Below are positions 1-5,022 of a DNA stretch of 5,181 nt, piece after piece. The translations under genes were made by a program, and so were the position numbers. Under the pieces are notes generated by a model. It searched no databases. It saw nothing but the letters and a program-made list of their open reading frames with translations, and had not been told where the DNA came from. Positions within the stretch are counted from its first letter, which is position 1. Every line of letters begins with the position of its first letter. Origin of the DNA: Phascolarctobacterium sp. (GTDB lineage: Bacteria; Bacillota; Negativicutes; Acidaminococcales; Acidaminococcaceae); assembly GCA_004558595.1 (NCBI GenBank), contig SFCN01000089.1, positions 1-5,181 of the forward strand, written 5' to 3'.

Positions 1-14
1 CAAATAACAGTTTG

Positions 15-38
15 TAGGGGAGTTCTGATACTCCCCTA
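15..38. repeat. 9-bp inverted repeat (hairpin) of unknown role
   Basis: TAGGGGAGT (15-23) and ACTCCCCTA (30-38) are perfect complements around a 6-nt loop. It resembles the stem of an intrinsic terminator. However, the plus strand continues into TAAAAATGG and the minus strand into CAAACTG, so neither side has the T-run a terminator needs. It may be the tail of a gene to the left, a transcript-stabilising stem or a small dispersed repeat. Confidence 0.55.
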
Positions 39-161
39 TAAAAATGGCTATTTATCAACTGTTTGTTGTGACATAGCCTAAAAAGTAAATAAAAAATTTT
101 ACGCATGCTATGCACCTCTTTTTCATCTAAGCATAGAAACTGAAATTCACATTAATTCTTC

Positions 162-190
162 TTCACCATTCTCTAAGAATATGTTATCAT
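162..190 (+). promoter_or_regulatory. Candidate sigma-70-type promoter for lpxT
   Basis: TTCACC (162-167) is separated by 17 nt from TATCAT (185-190), which differs from the TATAAT consensus at one base; the -35 box matches at four of six. It would give a 5' UTR of about 45 nt before the ATG at 242. The rest of 39-241 is AT-rich and holds no other gene that I can support. Confidence 0.4.
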
Positions 191-231
191 ATATTGGGGT
201 AAAAGTGTAATGTATTTGTTGTAAATACTTT

Positions 232-236
232 GGAGG
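232..236 (+). promoter_or_regulatory. Ribosome binding site that fixes the lpxT start
   Basis: GGAGG lies 5 nt before the ATG at 242. An in-frame TTG at 230 would extend the protein by four residues, but it overlaps this Shine-Dalgarno sequence and has none of its own. The ATG is therefore the start. Confidence 0.85.
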
Positions 237-241
237 TTGGC

Positions 242-964
242 ATGAAAAAGAAAAATTTACAATGGATTATTATCTGTAATATTTTAGGAGTGGTACTCTT
301 TTTTAGTTGGTATATAACGCAGTTTTCCGGATTTTGGTTTGAAGTTGATAAGGCGATTTTCTACGGCTTCAATCAAATGCTGACTACAAGCAAGGCCTTT
401 ATGTATTTTGTGGCCTTTATTAATTTGCGTGCTTTTGATATAGCTGCTTTTGTAGCCATGCTGGCGATTTTTTATAGCTATTATCGCAAATCCAATGTGG
501 AGGGTAAGCGCTGGCTTTTTTGCGTTGGCGTGGCCATGCTTGTGAGTGCCATTGTGATGAAGCAGTTTGACAGAATGCTGGAATTTGATAGAGCCAGTGC
601 CAGCATTTATTTTGAGCAGCTTTATCATAATGTTAATTTTGTGAGCGAGCTTAGTGGCTGGCCGAGCAAGGACCGCTCAGCCTCCAGCTTCCCCAGTGAC
701 CACGGTATGATGCTGTTAATTTTTGTAGCTTTTATGTGGAAGTATATGGGGAAGGCTGCTTTTTACAAGGCTTTGGCTGTTTTTGTTATTTTCTCTCTCC
801 CGCGCATTATGGGTGGAGCGCATTGGTTCACCGATGTTTTTGTAGGCTCACTTTCCTTTGCTTTAATTATCTTGAGCTGGATACTGCTCTCCCCTGCTGC
901 TGATATTGTTATTGATTGGTTAGAAAAAAAGGTGCCACTGCGTTATTTTCTTATAAAGCGGTAA
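242..964 (+). CDS. lpxT: LpxT-like lipid A 1-diphosphate synthase (PAP2 family)
   Basis: Integral inner-membrane phosphotransferase of 240 residues. In E. coli, LpxT moves a phosphate from undecaprenyl pyrophosphate to the 1-phosphate of lipid A on the periplasmic face, adding charge to LPS and recycling the carrier lipid. PAP2 signatures are visible: K107 and R117 as a loose motif 1; SFPSDHGMM with PSDH at 151-154 (catalytic His154) as motif 2; and R188-x5-H194-x3-D198 (PRIMGGAHWFTD) as motif 3. Hydrophobic segments lie near 8-26, 66-80, 91-106, 155-168, 172-186 and 200-217. As I remember E. coli LpxT (about 237 residues), the match is collinear and includes FSWYI, KAF, RAFD, SFPxDHGMMLLIF and GAHWFTD, closer than to a generic PAP2 phosphatase. 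It is a monocistronic unit with its own promoter and terminators. A plain undecaprenyl-pyrophosphate phosphatase role remains possible. Confidence 0.87.
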   Translation: MKKKNLQWIIICNILGVVLFFSWYITQFSGFWFEVDKAIFYGFNQMLTTSKAFMYFVAFINLRAFDIAAFVAMLAIFYSYYRKSNVEGKRWLFCVGVAMLVSAIVMKQFDRMLEFDRASASIYFEQLYHNVNFVSELSGWPSKDRSASSFPSDHGMMLLIFVAFMWKYMGKAAFYKALAVFVIFSLPRIMGGAHWFTDVFVGSLSFALIILSWILLSPAADIVIDWLEKKVPLRYFLIKR

Positions 965-968
965 CACT

Positions 969-992
969 TTTGTCCCGCGAGGGACAAATTTT
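969..992 (+). terminator. Hairpin with GCGA tetraloop just after lpxT
   Basis: TTTGTCCC (969-976) pairs with GGGACAAA (981-988) across the loop GCGA, a GNRA-type tetraloop, followed by only four T (989-992). It starts 5 nt after the lpxT stop codon. The short T-tract makes it a weak terminator or an mRNA 3'-end stabiliser. Confidence 0.55.
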
Positions 993-1017
993 GCTAAAAA
1001 CTAGAAAAAATGTACTC

Positions 1018-1045
1018 AGAACTGCCTTTGGGCAGTTCTTTTTTT
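1018..1045 (+). terminator. Strong intrinsic terminator of the lpxT unit
   Basis: AGAACTGCC (1018-1026) pairs with GGCAGTTCT (1031-1039) around a TTTG loop and runs into a continuous T-tract (1039-1045). This is a classic Rho-independent terminator separating lpxT from the operon that follows. Confidence 0.85.
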
Positions 1046-1064
1046 GACGAATTTGTGATAAAAT
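1036..1064 (+). promoter_or_regulatory. Candidate promoter of the redox operon
   Basis: TGATAAAAT (1056-1064) is an extended -10 (TGn plus a five-of-six match to TATAAT). The -35 position, 17 nt upstream (1036-1041), is a poor TTCTTT inside the preceding terminator. A better-looking TTGACG (1044-1049) lies nearby, but its only partner at about the right distance is TGTAAT (1070-1075) with an overlong 20-nt spacer. A promoter must lie in this short gap, but which boxes are used is uncertain. Confidence 0.35.
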
Positions 1065-1072
1065 TGAATTGT

Positions 1073-1088
1073 AATTTTCAAGAAAATT
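1073..1088. promoter_or_regulatory. Palindrome, possible operator of the redox operon
   Basis: AATTTTC (1073-1079) and GAAAATT (1082-1088) form a perfect 7-2-7 inverted repeat. It lies between the candidate -10 and the Shine-Dalgarno sequence, about where transcription would start. That is a typical repressor position, but the binding protein is not evident and AT-rich palindromes can arise by chance. Confidence 0.35.
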
Positions 1089-1106
1089 CGGCAAGGAAGT
1101 GACAGA

Positions 1107-2570
1107 ATGGAATTTGTAAAATCCGCTGATGTAGTCGTTATTGGTGGCGGCATTGTGGGTACTGCTATTTTGCGTGAGCTTTCCAAGTATGACCTGAAAT
1201 GCGTACTGGTTGAAAAAGAGCCGGACGTGGCTTTGGGCACTACTAAGGCTAACAGCGCTATTCTTCATGCAGGCTTCGATGCTCCTACCGGCAGCCTGAA
1301 GGCTATTACCAATGTGCGTGGTAATAAGCTGTACCATGAGCTGGAGCACGAGCTGGATCTGGATATTAAATGGACCGGCTCCCTGGTCGCTGCAACCACT
1401 GATGAGGAAATGCAGACTCTGCAGGAGCTGATGGCTCGTGGCCGTAAGAACGGTGTAGAAGGTTTGCAGATTTTGAGCCATGAAGAGGTTGTGGAGCAAG
1501 AGCCGAACCTGACCAATGTTAAGGGCGCTCTGTGGGCTCCTAGCGCAGGCGTATGCTGGCCCTTCGGTGCTGCTATCGCCTTTGCAGAGTGCGCTGTGCA
1601 AAATGGCGCTGAGGTTATCCGCGACTGCAAGGTTTTGGGCTTCGTAAAGGAAGATGGCAAAATCACCGGCGTAGAAACCTCCAAGGGCGTTATTGCCGCG
1701 AAATACGTTGTCAACGCTGCCGGCATTTATGCTGATGAAATCGCTAAGCTGGCCGGTGACGATACCTTTACCATTACTCCGCGTAAGGGTGAATATATTC
1801 TCTTTGATAAGACTGCCTGCAACAGCTTGGTATATGGCGTGGTATTCCCCTGCCCCACCAAGAAATCTAAGGGTATTTTGGTGTGCACCACCACTCATGG
1901 TAACACCTTCATTGGCCCCAATGCTAATGAGCAAGATTCTAAAACTGACTTGGCTGTTACCACTGCCGGCATGAACGAAATCATGGCCTCCGCTCGTAAG
2001 CTGATTCCTAATCTGCCCATGGGCGCCGCTATTACTGAATTTGCCGGCCTGCGCGCTGTTTCCAGCACTGGTGACTTTATCCTCGGTCCCAGCGATAAGG
2101 TAGAAAACCTTTATAATGCTGCTGGTATGCAATCCCCCGGCCTCACCGCTGCTCCTGCAGTTGGCGAGCTCATCGCTAAGGAAATCGCTCGCGTAAGCGG
2201 CGCTGCCGCTAAGGCTAACTTCAAGGCTGCTCTGCCTAAGAAGAAATCCTTTGTACGCATGACTCCCTCCGAGCAAGCAGCTAAGATTGCTGAGGATAAG
2301 CTCTATGGTCGCGTAATCTGCCGTTGCGAAACTGTTACCGAGGGTGAAATTGTGGAAGCGATTAAATCACCTGTGGGCGCTCGTACCGTGGATGGCGTAA
2401 AGCGTCGTACTCGCGCAGGTATGGGTCGCTGCCAAGGCGGCTTCTGCGGTCCCCGTGTAACTCAAATTTTGGCACGTGAGCTGGGCATTTCCATTCCCGA
2501 GGTGCTCAAGGAGCGTGCTGATTCCAATATGTTCTATGAAAAATATCCGGTAGACGGCGGGGAGGAATAA
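1107..2570 (+). CDS. glpA: GlpA-like FAD-dependent dehydrogenase with BFD [2Fe-2S] domain
   Basis: A 487-residue flavoprotein of the DAO fold. The N-terminal FAD site is GGGIVG at 13-18 with Glu36 ending the second strand; VNAAG at 202-206 and the FAD-contacting end AAGMQSPGLTAAPA (338-351) fit the GlpA/GlpD/LhgO group. Residues about 400-450 are a BFD-like domain with C405, C407, C442 and C447 (CRC...CQGGFC), expected to bind [2Fe-2S]. The family oxidises sn-glycerol-3-phosphate or a related 2-hydroxy compound. It is shorter than E. coli GlpA (about 540 residues). The start has AGGAAG about 8 nt upstream. First gene of a three-gene operon with the second flavoprotein and the DUF1667 protein, an arrangement known from Clostridia and Thermotoga; from memory, the Thermotoga pair was isolated as an NADH oxidase. 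L-2-hydroxyglutarate oxidation is an alternative substrate assignment. Confidence 0.75.
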   Translation: MEFVKSADVVVIGGGIVGTAILRELSKYDLKCVLVEKEPDVALGTTKANSAILHAGFDAPTGSLKAITNVRGNKLYHELEHELDLDIKWTGSLVAATTDEEMQTLQELMARGRKNGVEGLQILSHEEVVEQEPNLTNVKGALWAPSAGVCWPFGAAIAFAECAVQNGAEVIRDCKVLGFVKEDGKITGVETSKGVIAAKYVVNAAGIYADEIAKLAGDDTFTITPRKGEYILFDKTACNSLVYGVVFPCPTKKSKGILVCTTTHGNTFIGPNANEQDSKTDLAVTTAGMNEIMASARKLIPNLPMGAAITEFAGLRAVSSTGDFILGPSDKVENLYNAAGMQSPGLTAAPAVGELIAKEIARVSGAAAKANFKAALPKKKSFVRMTPSEQAAKIAEDKLYGRVICRCETVTEGEIVEAIKSPVGARTVDGVKRRTRAGMGRCQGGFCGPRVTQILARELGISIPEVLKERADSNMFYEKYPVDGGEE

Positions 2571-2572
2571 GT

Positions 2573-3841
2573 ATGAGCCAGTTATATGATGTAATTATTG
2601 TCGGCGGCGGCCCTGCTGGTCTTTCTGCTGCTTATAGCGCATGGGAAAATGGCGCTAAAAAGATTATCGTTATCGAGCGCGACCGCGAATTAGGCGGTAT
2701 TCTGCAACAATGCATTCATAACGGCTTTGGTCTGCACCATTTTAAAGAGGAGCTGACCGGTCCTGGCTATGCTCATAAATGCATTGAGCTGGTTAAGGAT
2801 AAACCGGAAATCGAAACCCTAGTTGATACCATGGTTTTGGATGTCCAAAGCAATAAAACCGTTATTGCGGTAAATCCTGAAAAGGGCCTGATGAAATTAG
2901 AGGGTAAAACCGTTATTCTGACCATGGGCTGCCGTGAGCGTACCCGTGGAGCTATCCGCATTCCCGGCGAGCGTCCTGCAGGCGTATTCACAGCCGGTGC
3001 TGCTCAGCGTATGGTTAATATGGAAGGCTATCTGCCCGGTCACAAAATCGTTATTCTGGGCAGTGGCGATATCGGCCTGATCATGGCTCGTCGTATGAGC
3101 CTGGAGGGCTGCAAGGTTCAAGCTTGCTTGGAAATCTGCCCCTTCTCCAATGGTCTGACCCGTAACATCGTACAATGCTTGAACGATTATGATATTCCTC
3201 TGTACCTGTCCCACACCATCGTGGCTATTCATGGTGAAAAACGCGTTACCGGTATTACCGTTGCCAAGGTTGACGAGCGCATGACCCCCATTCCGGGTAC
3301 TGAATTTGATATCGAGTGCGATACCGTGCTGCTGTCCGTAGGTCTGATTCCGGAGAACGAGCTGAGCCGTGGTTTGGATCTGGCTATGAACCCCCTGACC
3401 AATGGCCCCGTTGTAGACCAACATCGTGAAACCAGCTTAGATGGATTCTTTGCTGCAGGCAACGTTGTTCATGTACATGATTTGGTTGACTTTGTATCCG
3501 AGGAAGCAGAAATCGCCGGCAAATATGCTGCCTTGAAGGCTCAGGGCAAGCTTTCCAGTGACAACCGCACCGTAAAGGTTAATGCTATTGATGGCGTGCG
3601 CACCTGCGTACCCCAACAAATCACCATGCCTGCTGAAATTCCTGCAGATGAAAAGATTAAGCTGTTCATGCGTGTAGCTGCCCCCCACCGCAAGGTTAAG
3701 CTGGTGGTTAAGAGCGGTGACAACGTATTGTTGAATAGACCTCTGCCCGTTGCTAAGCCCAGTGAAATGATTGCTGTGGAAATTCCGGCTGCTAAATTCA
3801 ATTTGATTGGCGACGAAATTTCTGTTGGTCTGGTACTGTAA
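2573..3841 (+). CDS. FAD/NAD(P)-binding oxidoreductase, second subunit of GlpA-like complex
   Basis: A 422-residue two-dinucleotide-binding flavoprotein of the pyridine nucleotide-disulfide reductase fold. GGGPAG at 11-16 with Glu35 binds FAD; GSGDIG at 163-168 is the NAD(P)-type second Rossmann motif; AAGNV at 294-298 closes the FAD site. TMGCRERTRG (117-126) and the stretch after the FAD site, VHDLVDFVSEEAEIAG (301-316), recall a group that partners GlpA-like proteins and the alpha subunits of heteromeric amine and opine oxidases. Residues about 340-422 form a C-terminal beta-rich extension. No CxxC redox pair is seen; C47 (QQCIHNGFG) is isolated. GGAGG (2561-2565) overlaps the end of the previous gene, and the gap is 2 nt, so the two are probably translationally coupled. 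It likely passes electrons to or from NAD(P); direction and partner are inferred. It occupies the GlpB position but is not an E. coli-type GlpB. Confidence 0.75.
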   Translation: MSQLYDVIIVGGGPAGLSAAYSAWENGAKKIIVIERDRELGGILQQCIHNGFGLHHFKEELTGPGYAHKCIELVKDKPEIETLVDTMVLDVQSNKTVIAVNPEKGLMKLEGKTVILTMGCRERTRGAIRIPGERPAGVFTAGAAQRMVNMEGYLPGHKIVILGSGDIGLIMARRMSLEGCKVQACLEICPFSNGLTRNIVQCLNDYDIPLYLSHTIVAIHGEKRVTGITVAKVDERMTPIPGTEFDIECDTVLLSVGLIPENELSRGLDLAMNPLTNGPVVDQHRETSLDGFFAAGNVVHVHDLVDFVSEEAEIAGKYAALKAQGKLSSDNRTVKVNAIDGVRTCVPQQITMPAEIPADEKIKLFMRVAAPHRKVKLVVKSGDNVLLNRPLPVAKPSEMIAVEIPAAKFNLIGDEISVGLVL

Positions 3842-3846
3842 GGAGG
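3841..3846 (+). promoter_or_regulatory. Ribosome binding site that decides the DUF1667 start
   Basis: AGGAGG starts on the last base of the preceding stop codon. Two ATGs follow. The one at 3849 is too close (2 nt) and opens only an eight-codon frame, whereas the one at 3854 is 7 nt away and opens the conserved Cys-rich protein. Confidence 0.8.
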
Positions 3847-3853
3847 GTATGAA

Positions 3854-4231
3854 ATGGCTGTTGAAACTCGCGTGATGAACTGCATTATGTGCCCCATGGG
3901 CTGCGAATTGACTGTTACCATTGAGGATGGCAATGTTACCAGTGTTACCGGTAATACCTGCCCCCGTGGTCCCATTTACGCTAAAAACGAGGTTACTGCA
4001 CCTAAGCGTATGTTGACTACTACTGTGGCTATTGAAGGTGGCGCTCTGCCCCTGCTGCCCGTAGTATCTGCGGACGTGCTGCCCAAGGAGCGTATCCTTG
4101 ACTGCGCTTGCTATCTGCGTGGCGTAAAGGTACAGGCTCCTGTGAAGACCGGTGATGTTATTGTAGAAAACATCCTGGGATTGGGTGTAAACATTATCGC
4201 TAGCCGTGATATGGAGCTCCATGAGCAATAA
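3854..4231 (+). CDS. DUF1667 four-cysteine protein, probable Fe-S subunit
   Basis: A 125-residue protein without signal peptide or membrane segment. The N-terminus carries C10, C13, C17 and C36 (CIMCPMGC, then CPRG), a spacing like the [4Fe-4S] site at the start of molybdopterin oxidoreductases, but with no catalytic domain after it. Two further cysteines, C84 and C86, lie in DCACYLRG, and the C-terminal part (VKVQAPVKTGDVIVENIL and on) is typical of the DUF1667 family. This family is habitually encoded right after the two flavoproteins found here, so an electron-transfer or assembly role in that complex is the natural reading; the biochemical function is not certain. It lies 12 nt after the previous gene. 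Translation ends with tandem TAA codons (4229-4234). Confidence 0.82.
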   Translation: MAVETRVMNCIMCPMGCELTVTIEDGNVTSVTGNTCPRGPIYAKNEVTAPKRMLTTTVAIEGGALPLLPVVSADVLPKERILDCACYLRGVKVQAPVKTGDVIVENILGLGVNIIASRDMELHEQ

Positions 4232-4249
4232 TAAGTAAAGAAAAATTTG

Positions 4250-4284
4250 GACCTCTCTGCTGTAAGTGGAGAGGTCTTTATTTT
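4250..4284 (+). terminator. Intrinsic terminator of the redox operon
   Basis: GACCTCTC (4250-4257) pairs with GAGAGGTC (4269-4276) around an 11-nt loop and is followed by TTTATTTT (4277-4284). It lies 18 nt after the last stop codon of the operon. Confidence 0.8.
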
Positions 4285-4289
4285 GTGAT

Positions 4290-4322
4290 AAAAAACAACC
4301 TTGGTAGACAGTGCTACCAAGG
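4290..4322 (-). terminator. Intrinsic terminator of the minus-strand His-rich gene
   Basis: CCTTGGTAG (4299-4307) and CTACCAAGG (4314-4322) form a perfect 9-bp stem with a 6-nt loop. Read on the minus strand the stem is followed by TTGTTTTTT (4298-4290), so it stops transcripts from the right. With the 4250-4284 terminator it forms a convergent pair insulating the two units. Confidence 0.78.
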
Positions 4323-4328
4323 CTGTAA

Positions 4329-4357
4329 AAAGGAGGTGTATGGAAAAGGGTAAATGA
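4329..4357 (+). other. Orphan perfect Shine-Dalgarno with five-codon ORF
   Basis: AAAGGAGGTG (4329-4338) is a full-length complement of the usual 16S 3' tail. The ATG at 4340 opens only MEKGK before TGA (4355-4357), and the GGAGG-ATG spacing is just 3 nt. No promoter or longer frame accompanies it. It may be a scar of a lost gene, or chance. On the minus strand it lies in the 3' UTR of the His-rich gene. Confidence 0.3.
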
Positions 4358-4364
4358 TATTATA

Positions 4365-4763
4365 TTAGGTGTTATTAGCAATGACAGCGCCGATAACAGC
4401 GCCGACGATGAGACCGCCAATGAGCTTATCATTACCACTGCTATGGTGATGATGCACTTCTCTTCTTGGAGGCGGCGGTGGCGGCTGGCGATGTCCCTTG
4501 TGTCTACCATTGTTATAATGCATAGGGTGTGGTCTTGGAGCAGGCCGAACGCTGTGGGACGGGCCCTTGTGTCCGTTGCTAGGACGAACACTGTGAGAGG
4601 GAGCCTTGCTATGGCTGGGACCGCTGTGGTGATTGCTGCGAAGCTCAAGCTGCATTGGGGAAGCGAAATCGGGGGCAGCGGCAGAAGCGGTGCTGGCTAA
4701 AGGAGTGGAAAGGAACATAGCGGCCAGCGCTATGGCTAAAACCTTTTTAGAGTTCTTCAACAT
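4365..4763 (-). CDS. Secreted His/Pro-rich protein with C-terminal glycine zipper
   Basis: A 132-residue protein that I do not recognise as a named family. Residues 1-28 are a Sec signal peptide: KNSKK, a hydrophobic core, and a likely cleavage after ASTASA. The middle is low complexity, with 14 His in all, two PSHSVRP copies (55-61, 68-74) and a related GPSHS at 48-52, six prolines in a row (94-99), and HHHH (104-107). The end is a hydrophobic stretch at about 114-128 with G117-x3-G121-x3-G125, a glycine zipper able to pack in a membrane or oligomerise. It should act outside the cytoplasm, in the periplasm or at the outer membrane. Metal binding by the His-rich part is an inference. An upstream in-frame ATG (4793) would add ten residues but has no Shine-Dalgarno; the chosen start has AGAAGGG 6 nt upstream. 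It is transcribed alone, convergent with the redox operon and divergent from the rRNA promoter. Confidence 0.75.
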   Translation of the reverse strand: MLKNSKKVLAIALAAMFLSTPLASTASAAAPDFASPMQLELRSNHHSGPSHSKAPSHSVRPSNGHKGPSHSVRPAPRPHPMHYNNGRHKGHRQPPPPPPRREVHHHHSSGNDKLIGGLIVGAVIGAVIANNT

Positions 4764-4769
4764 TATAAT

Positions 4770-4776
4770 CCCTTCT
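4770..4776 (-). promoter_or_regulatory. Ribosome binding site that fixes the His-rich gene start
   Basis: On the minus strand AGAAGGG (4776-4770) is 6 nt before the ATG at 4763. The alternative ATG at 4793 is preceded by TAGATATCTTCA, which has no purine-rich site. The shorter start also gives a compact signal peptide. Confidence 0.65.
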
Positions 4777-4832
4777 TTCTTTGACAATTTCATTGAAGAT
4801 ATCTACGAAAGCTGAAGTAATTTCCTTATTTG

Positions 4833-4843
4833 AGTATAGTATA
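4833..4843 (-). promoter_or_regulatory. Candidate -10 region of the His-rich gene
   Basis: The minus strand reads TATACTATACT, two overlapping TATACT boxes, each five of six to the TATAAT consensus. No convincing -35 is seen 16-18 nt upstream of either, so the promoter may depend on an activator or another sigma factor. The 5' UTR would be about 65 nt. Confidence 0.35.
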
Positions 4844-4867
4844 AGAGATAAATATGGCAGAATTATG

Positions 4868-4897
4868 TTTTTTCGAAAAAAATTGACTGAGTAGTCA
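4868..4897. promoter_or_regulatory. Two adjacent palindromes between divergent promoters
   Basis: TTTTTTCGAAAAAA (4868-4881) is perfectly self-complementary. TGACT (4884-4888) and AGTCA (4893-4897) flank GAGT as a 5-4-5 inverted repeat. They lie upstream of the His-rich gene's -10 and about 90 nt upstream of the rRNA -35. They could be regulator sites; the A/T-tract palindrome could instead be a bent-DNA element. Confidence 0.35.
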
Positions 4898-4947
4898 GGG
4901 CAGTATTTAAGCATATTTGTTTGCCAACGTAGCCAAGTGTATCCCTA

Positions 4948-4987
4948 AAAAGTGTTAAAAAAGTAGCAAAATCTTGCAAAAAAGGTG
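4948..4987 (+). promoter_or_regulatory. A-tract upstream region, possible UP element
   Basis: Repeated A-runs (AAAAA, AAAAAA, AAAA, AAAAAA) lie directly upstream of the rRNA -35 box. This matches the AT-rich UP elements that bind the RNA polymerase alpha C-terminal domain at rRNA promoters. The assignment rests on composition and position only. Confidence 0.45.
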
Positions 4988-5016
4988 TTGACATTCCTGT
5001 CGGGGAGTGGTATTAT
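4988..5016 (+). promoter_or_regulatory. Strong rRNA operon promoter
   Basis: A perfect -35 TTGACA (4988-4993), exactly 17 nt of spacer and -10 TATTAT (5011-5016), preceded by TGG, which makes an extended -10. Initiation is expected near 5022-5024. With the A-tracts upstream and the leader downstream it reads as the promoter of an rRNA operon. Confidence 0.88.
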
Positions 5017-5022
5017 ATACAA

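Noticed and set aside
230..241. TTG start for lpxT giving four extra residues
   Set aside because: The TTG overlaps the GGAGG that serves the ATG at 242 and has no Shine-Dalgarno of its own.
951..2276. Long minus-strand open frame (441 codons) opposite the GlpA-like gene
   Set aside because: Low-complexity translation rich in Ser, Ala, Gly and Gln, no Shine-Dalgarno sequence, fully antisense to a gene with clear FAD and Fe-S motifs; produced by the codon bias of the sense strand.
4508..4640. Direct repeats of the His-rich gene as a CRISPR or tandem array
   Set aside because: The repetition is at protein level (PSHSVRP-type units) with irregular spacing and diverged DNA; no conserved repeat-spacer pattern.
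3437..4648. Minus-strand open frame (403 codons) across the second oxidoreductase, DUF1667 gene and part of the His-rich gene
   Set aside because: It would run through two terminators and three recognised genes, and its translation has no domain signature.
4443..4700. Plus-strand open frame (85 codons) opposite the His-rich gene
   Set aside because: Trp/Arg-rich translation is the shadow of His/Pro codons; the minus frame has a signal peptide, a ribosome binding site and a terminator.
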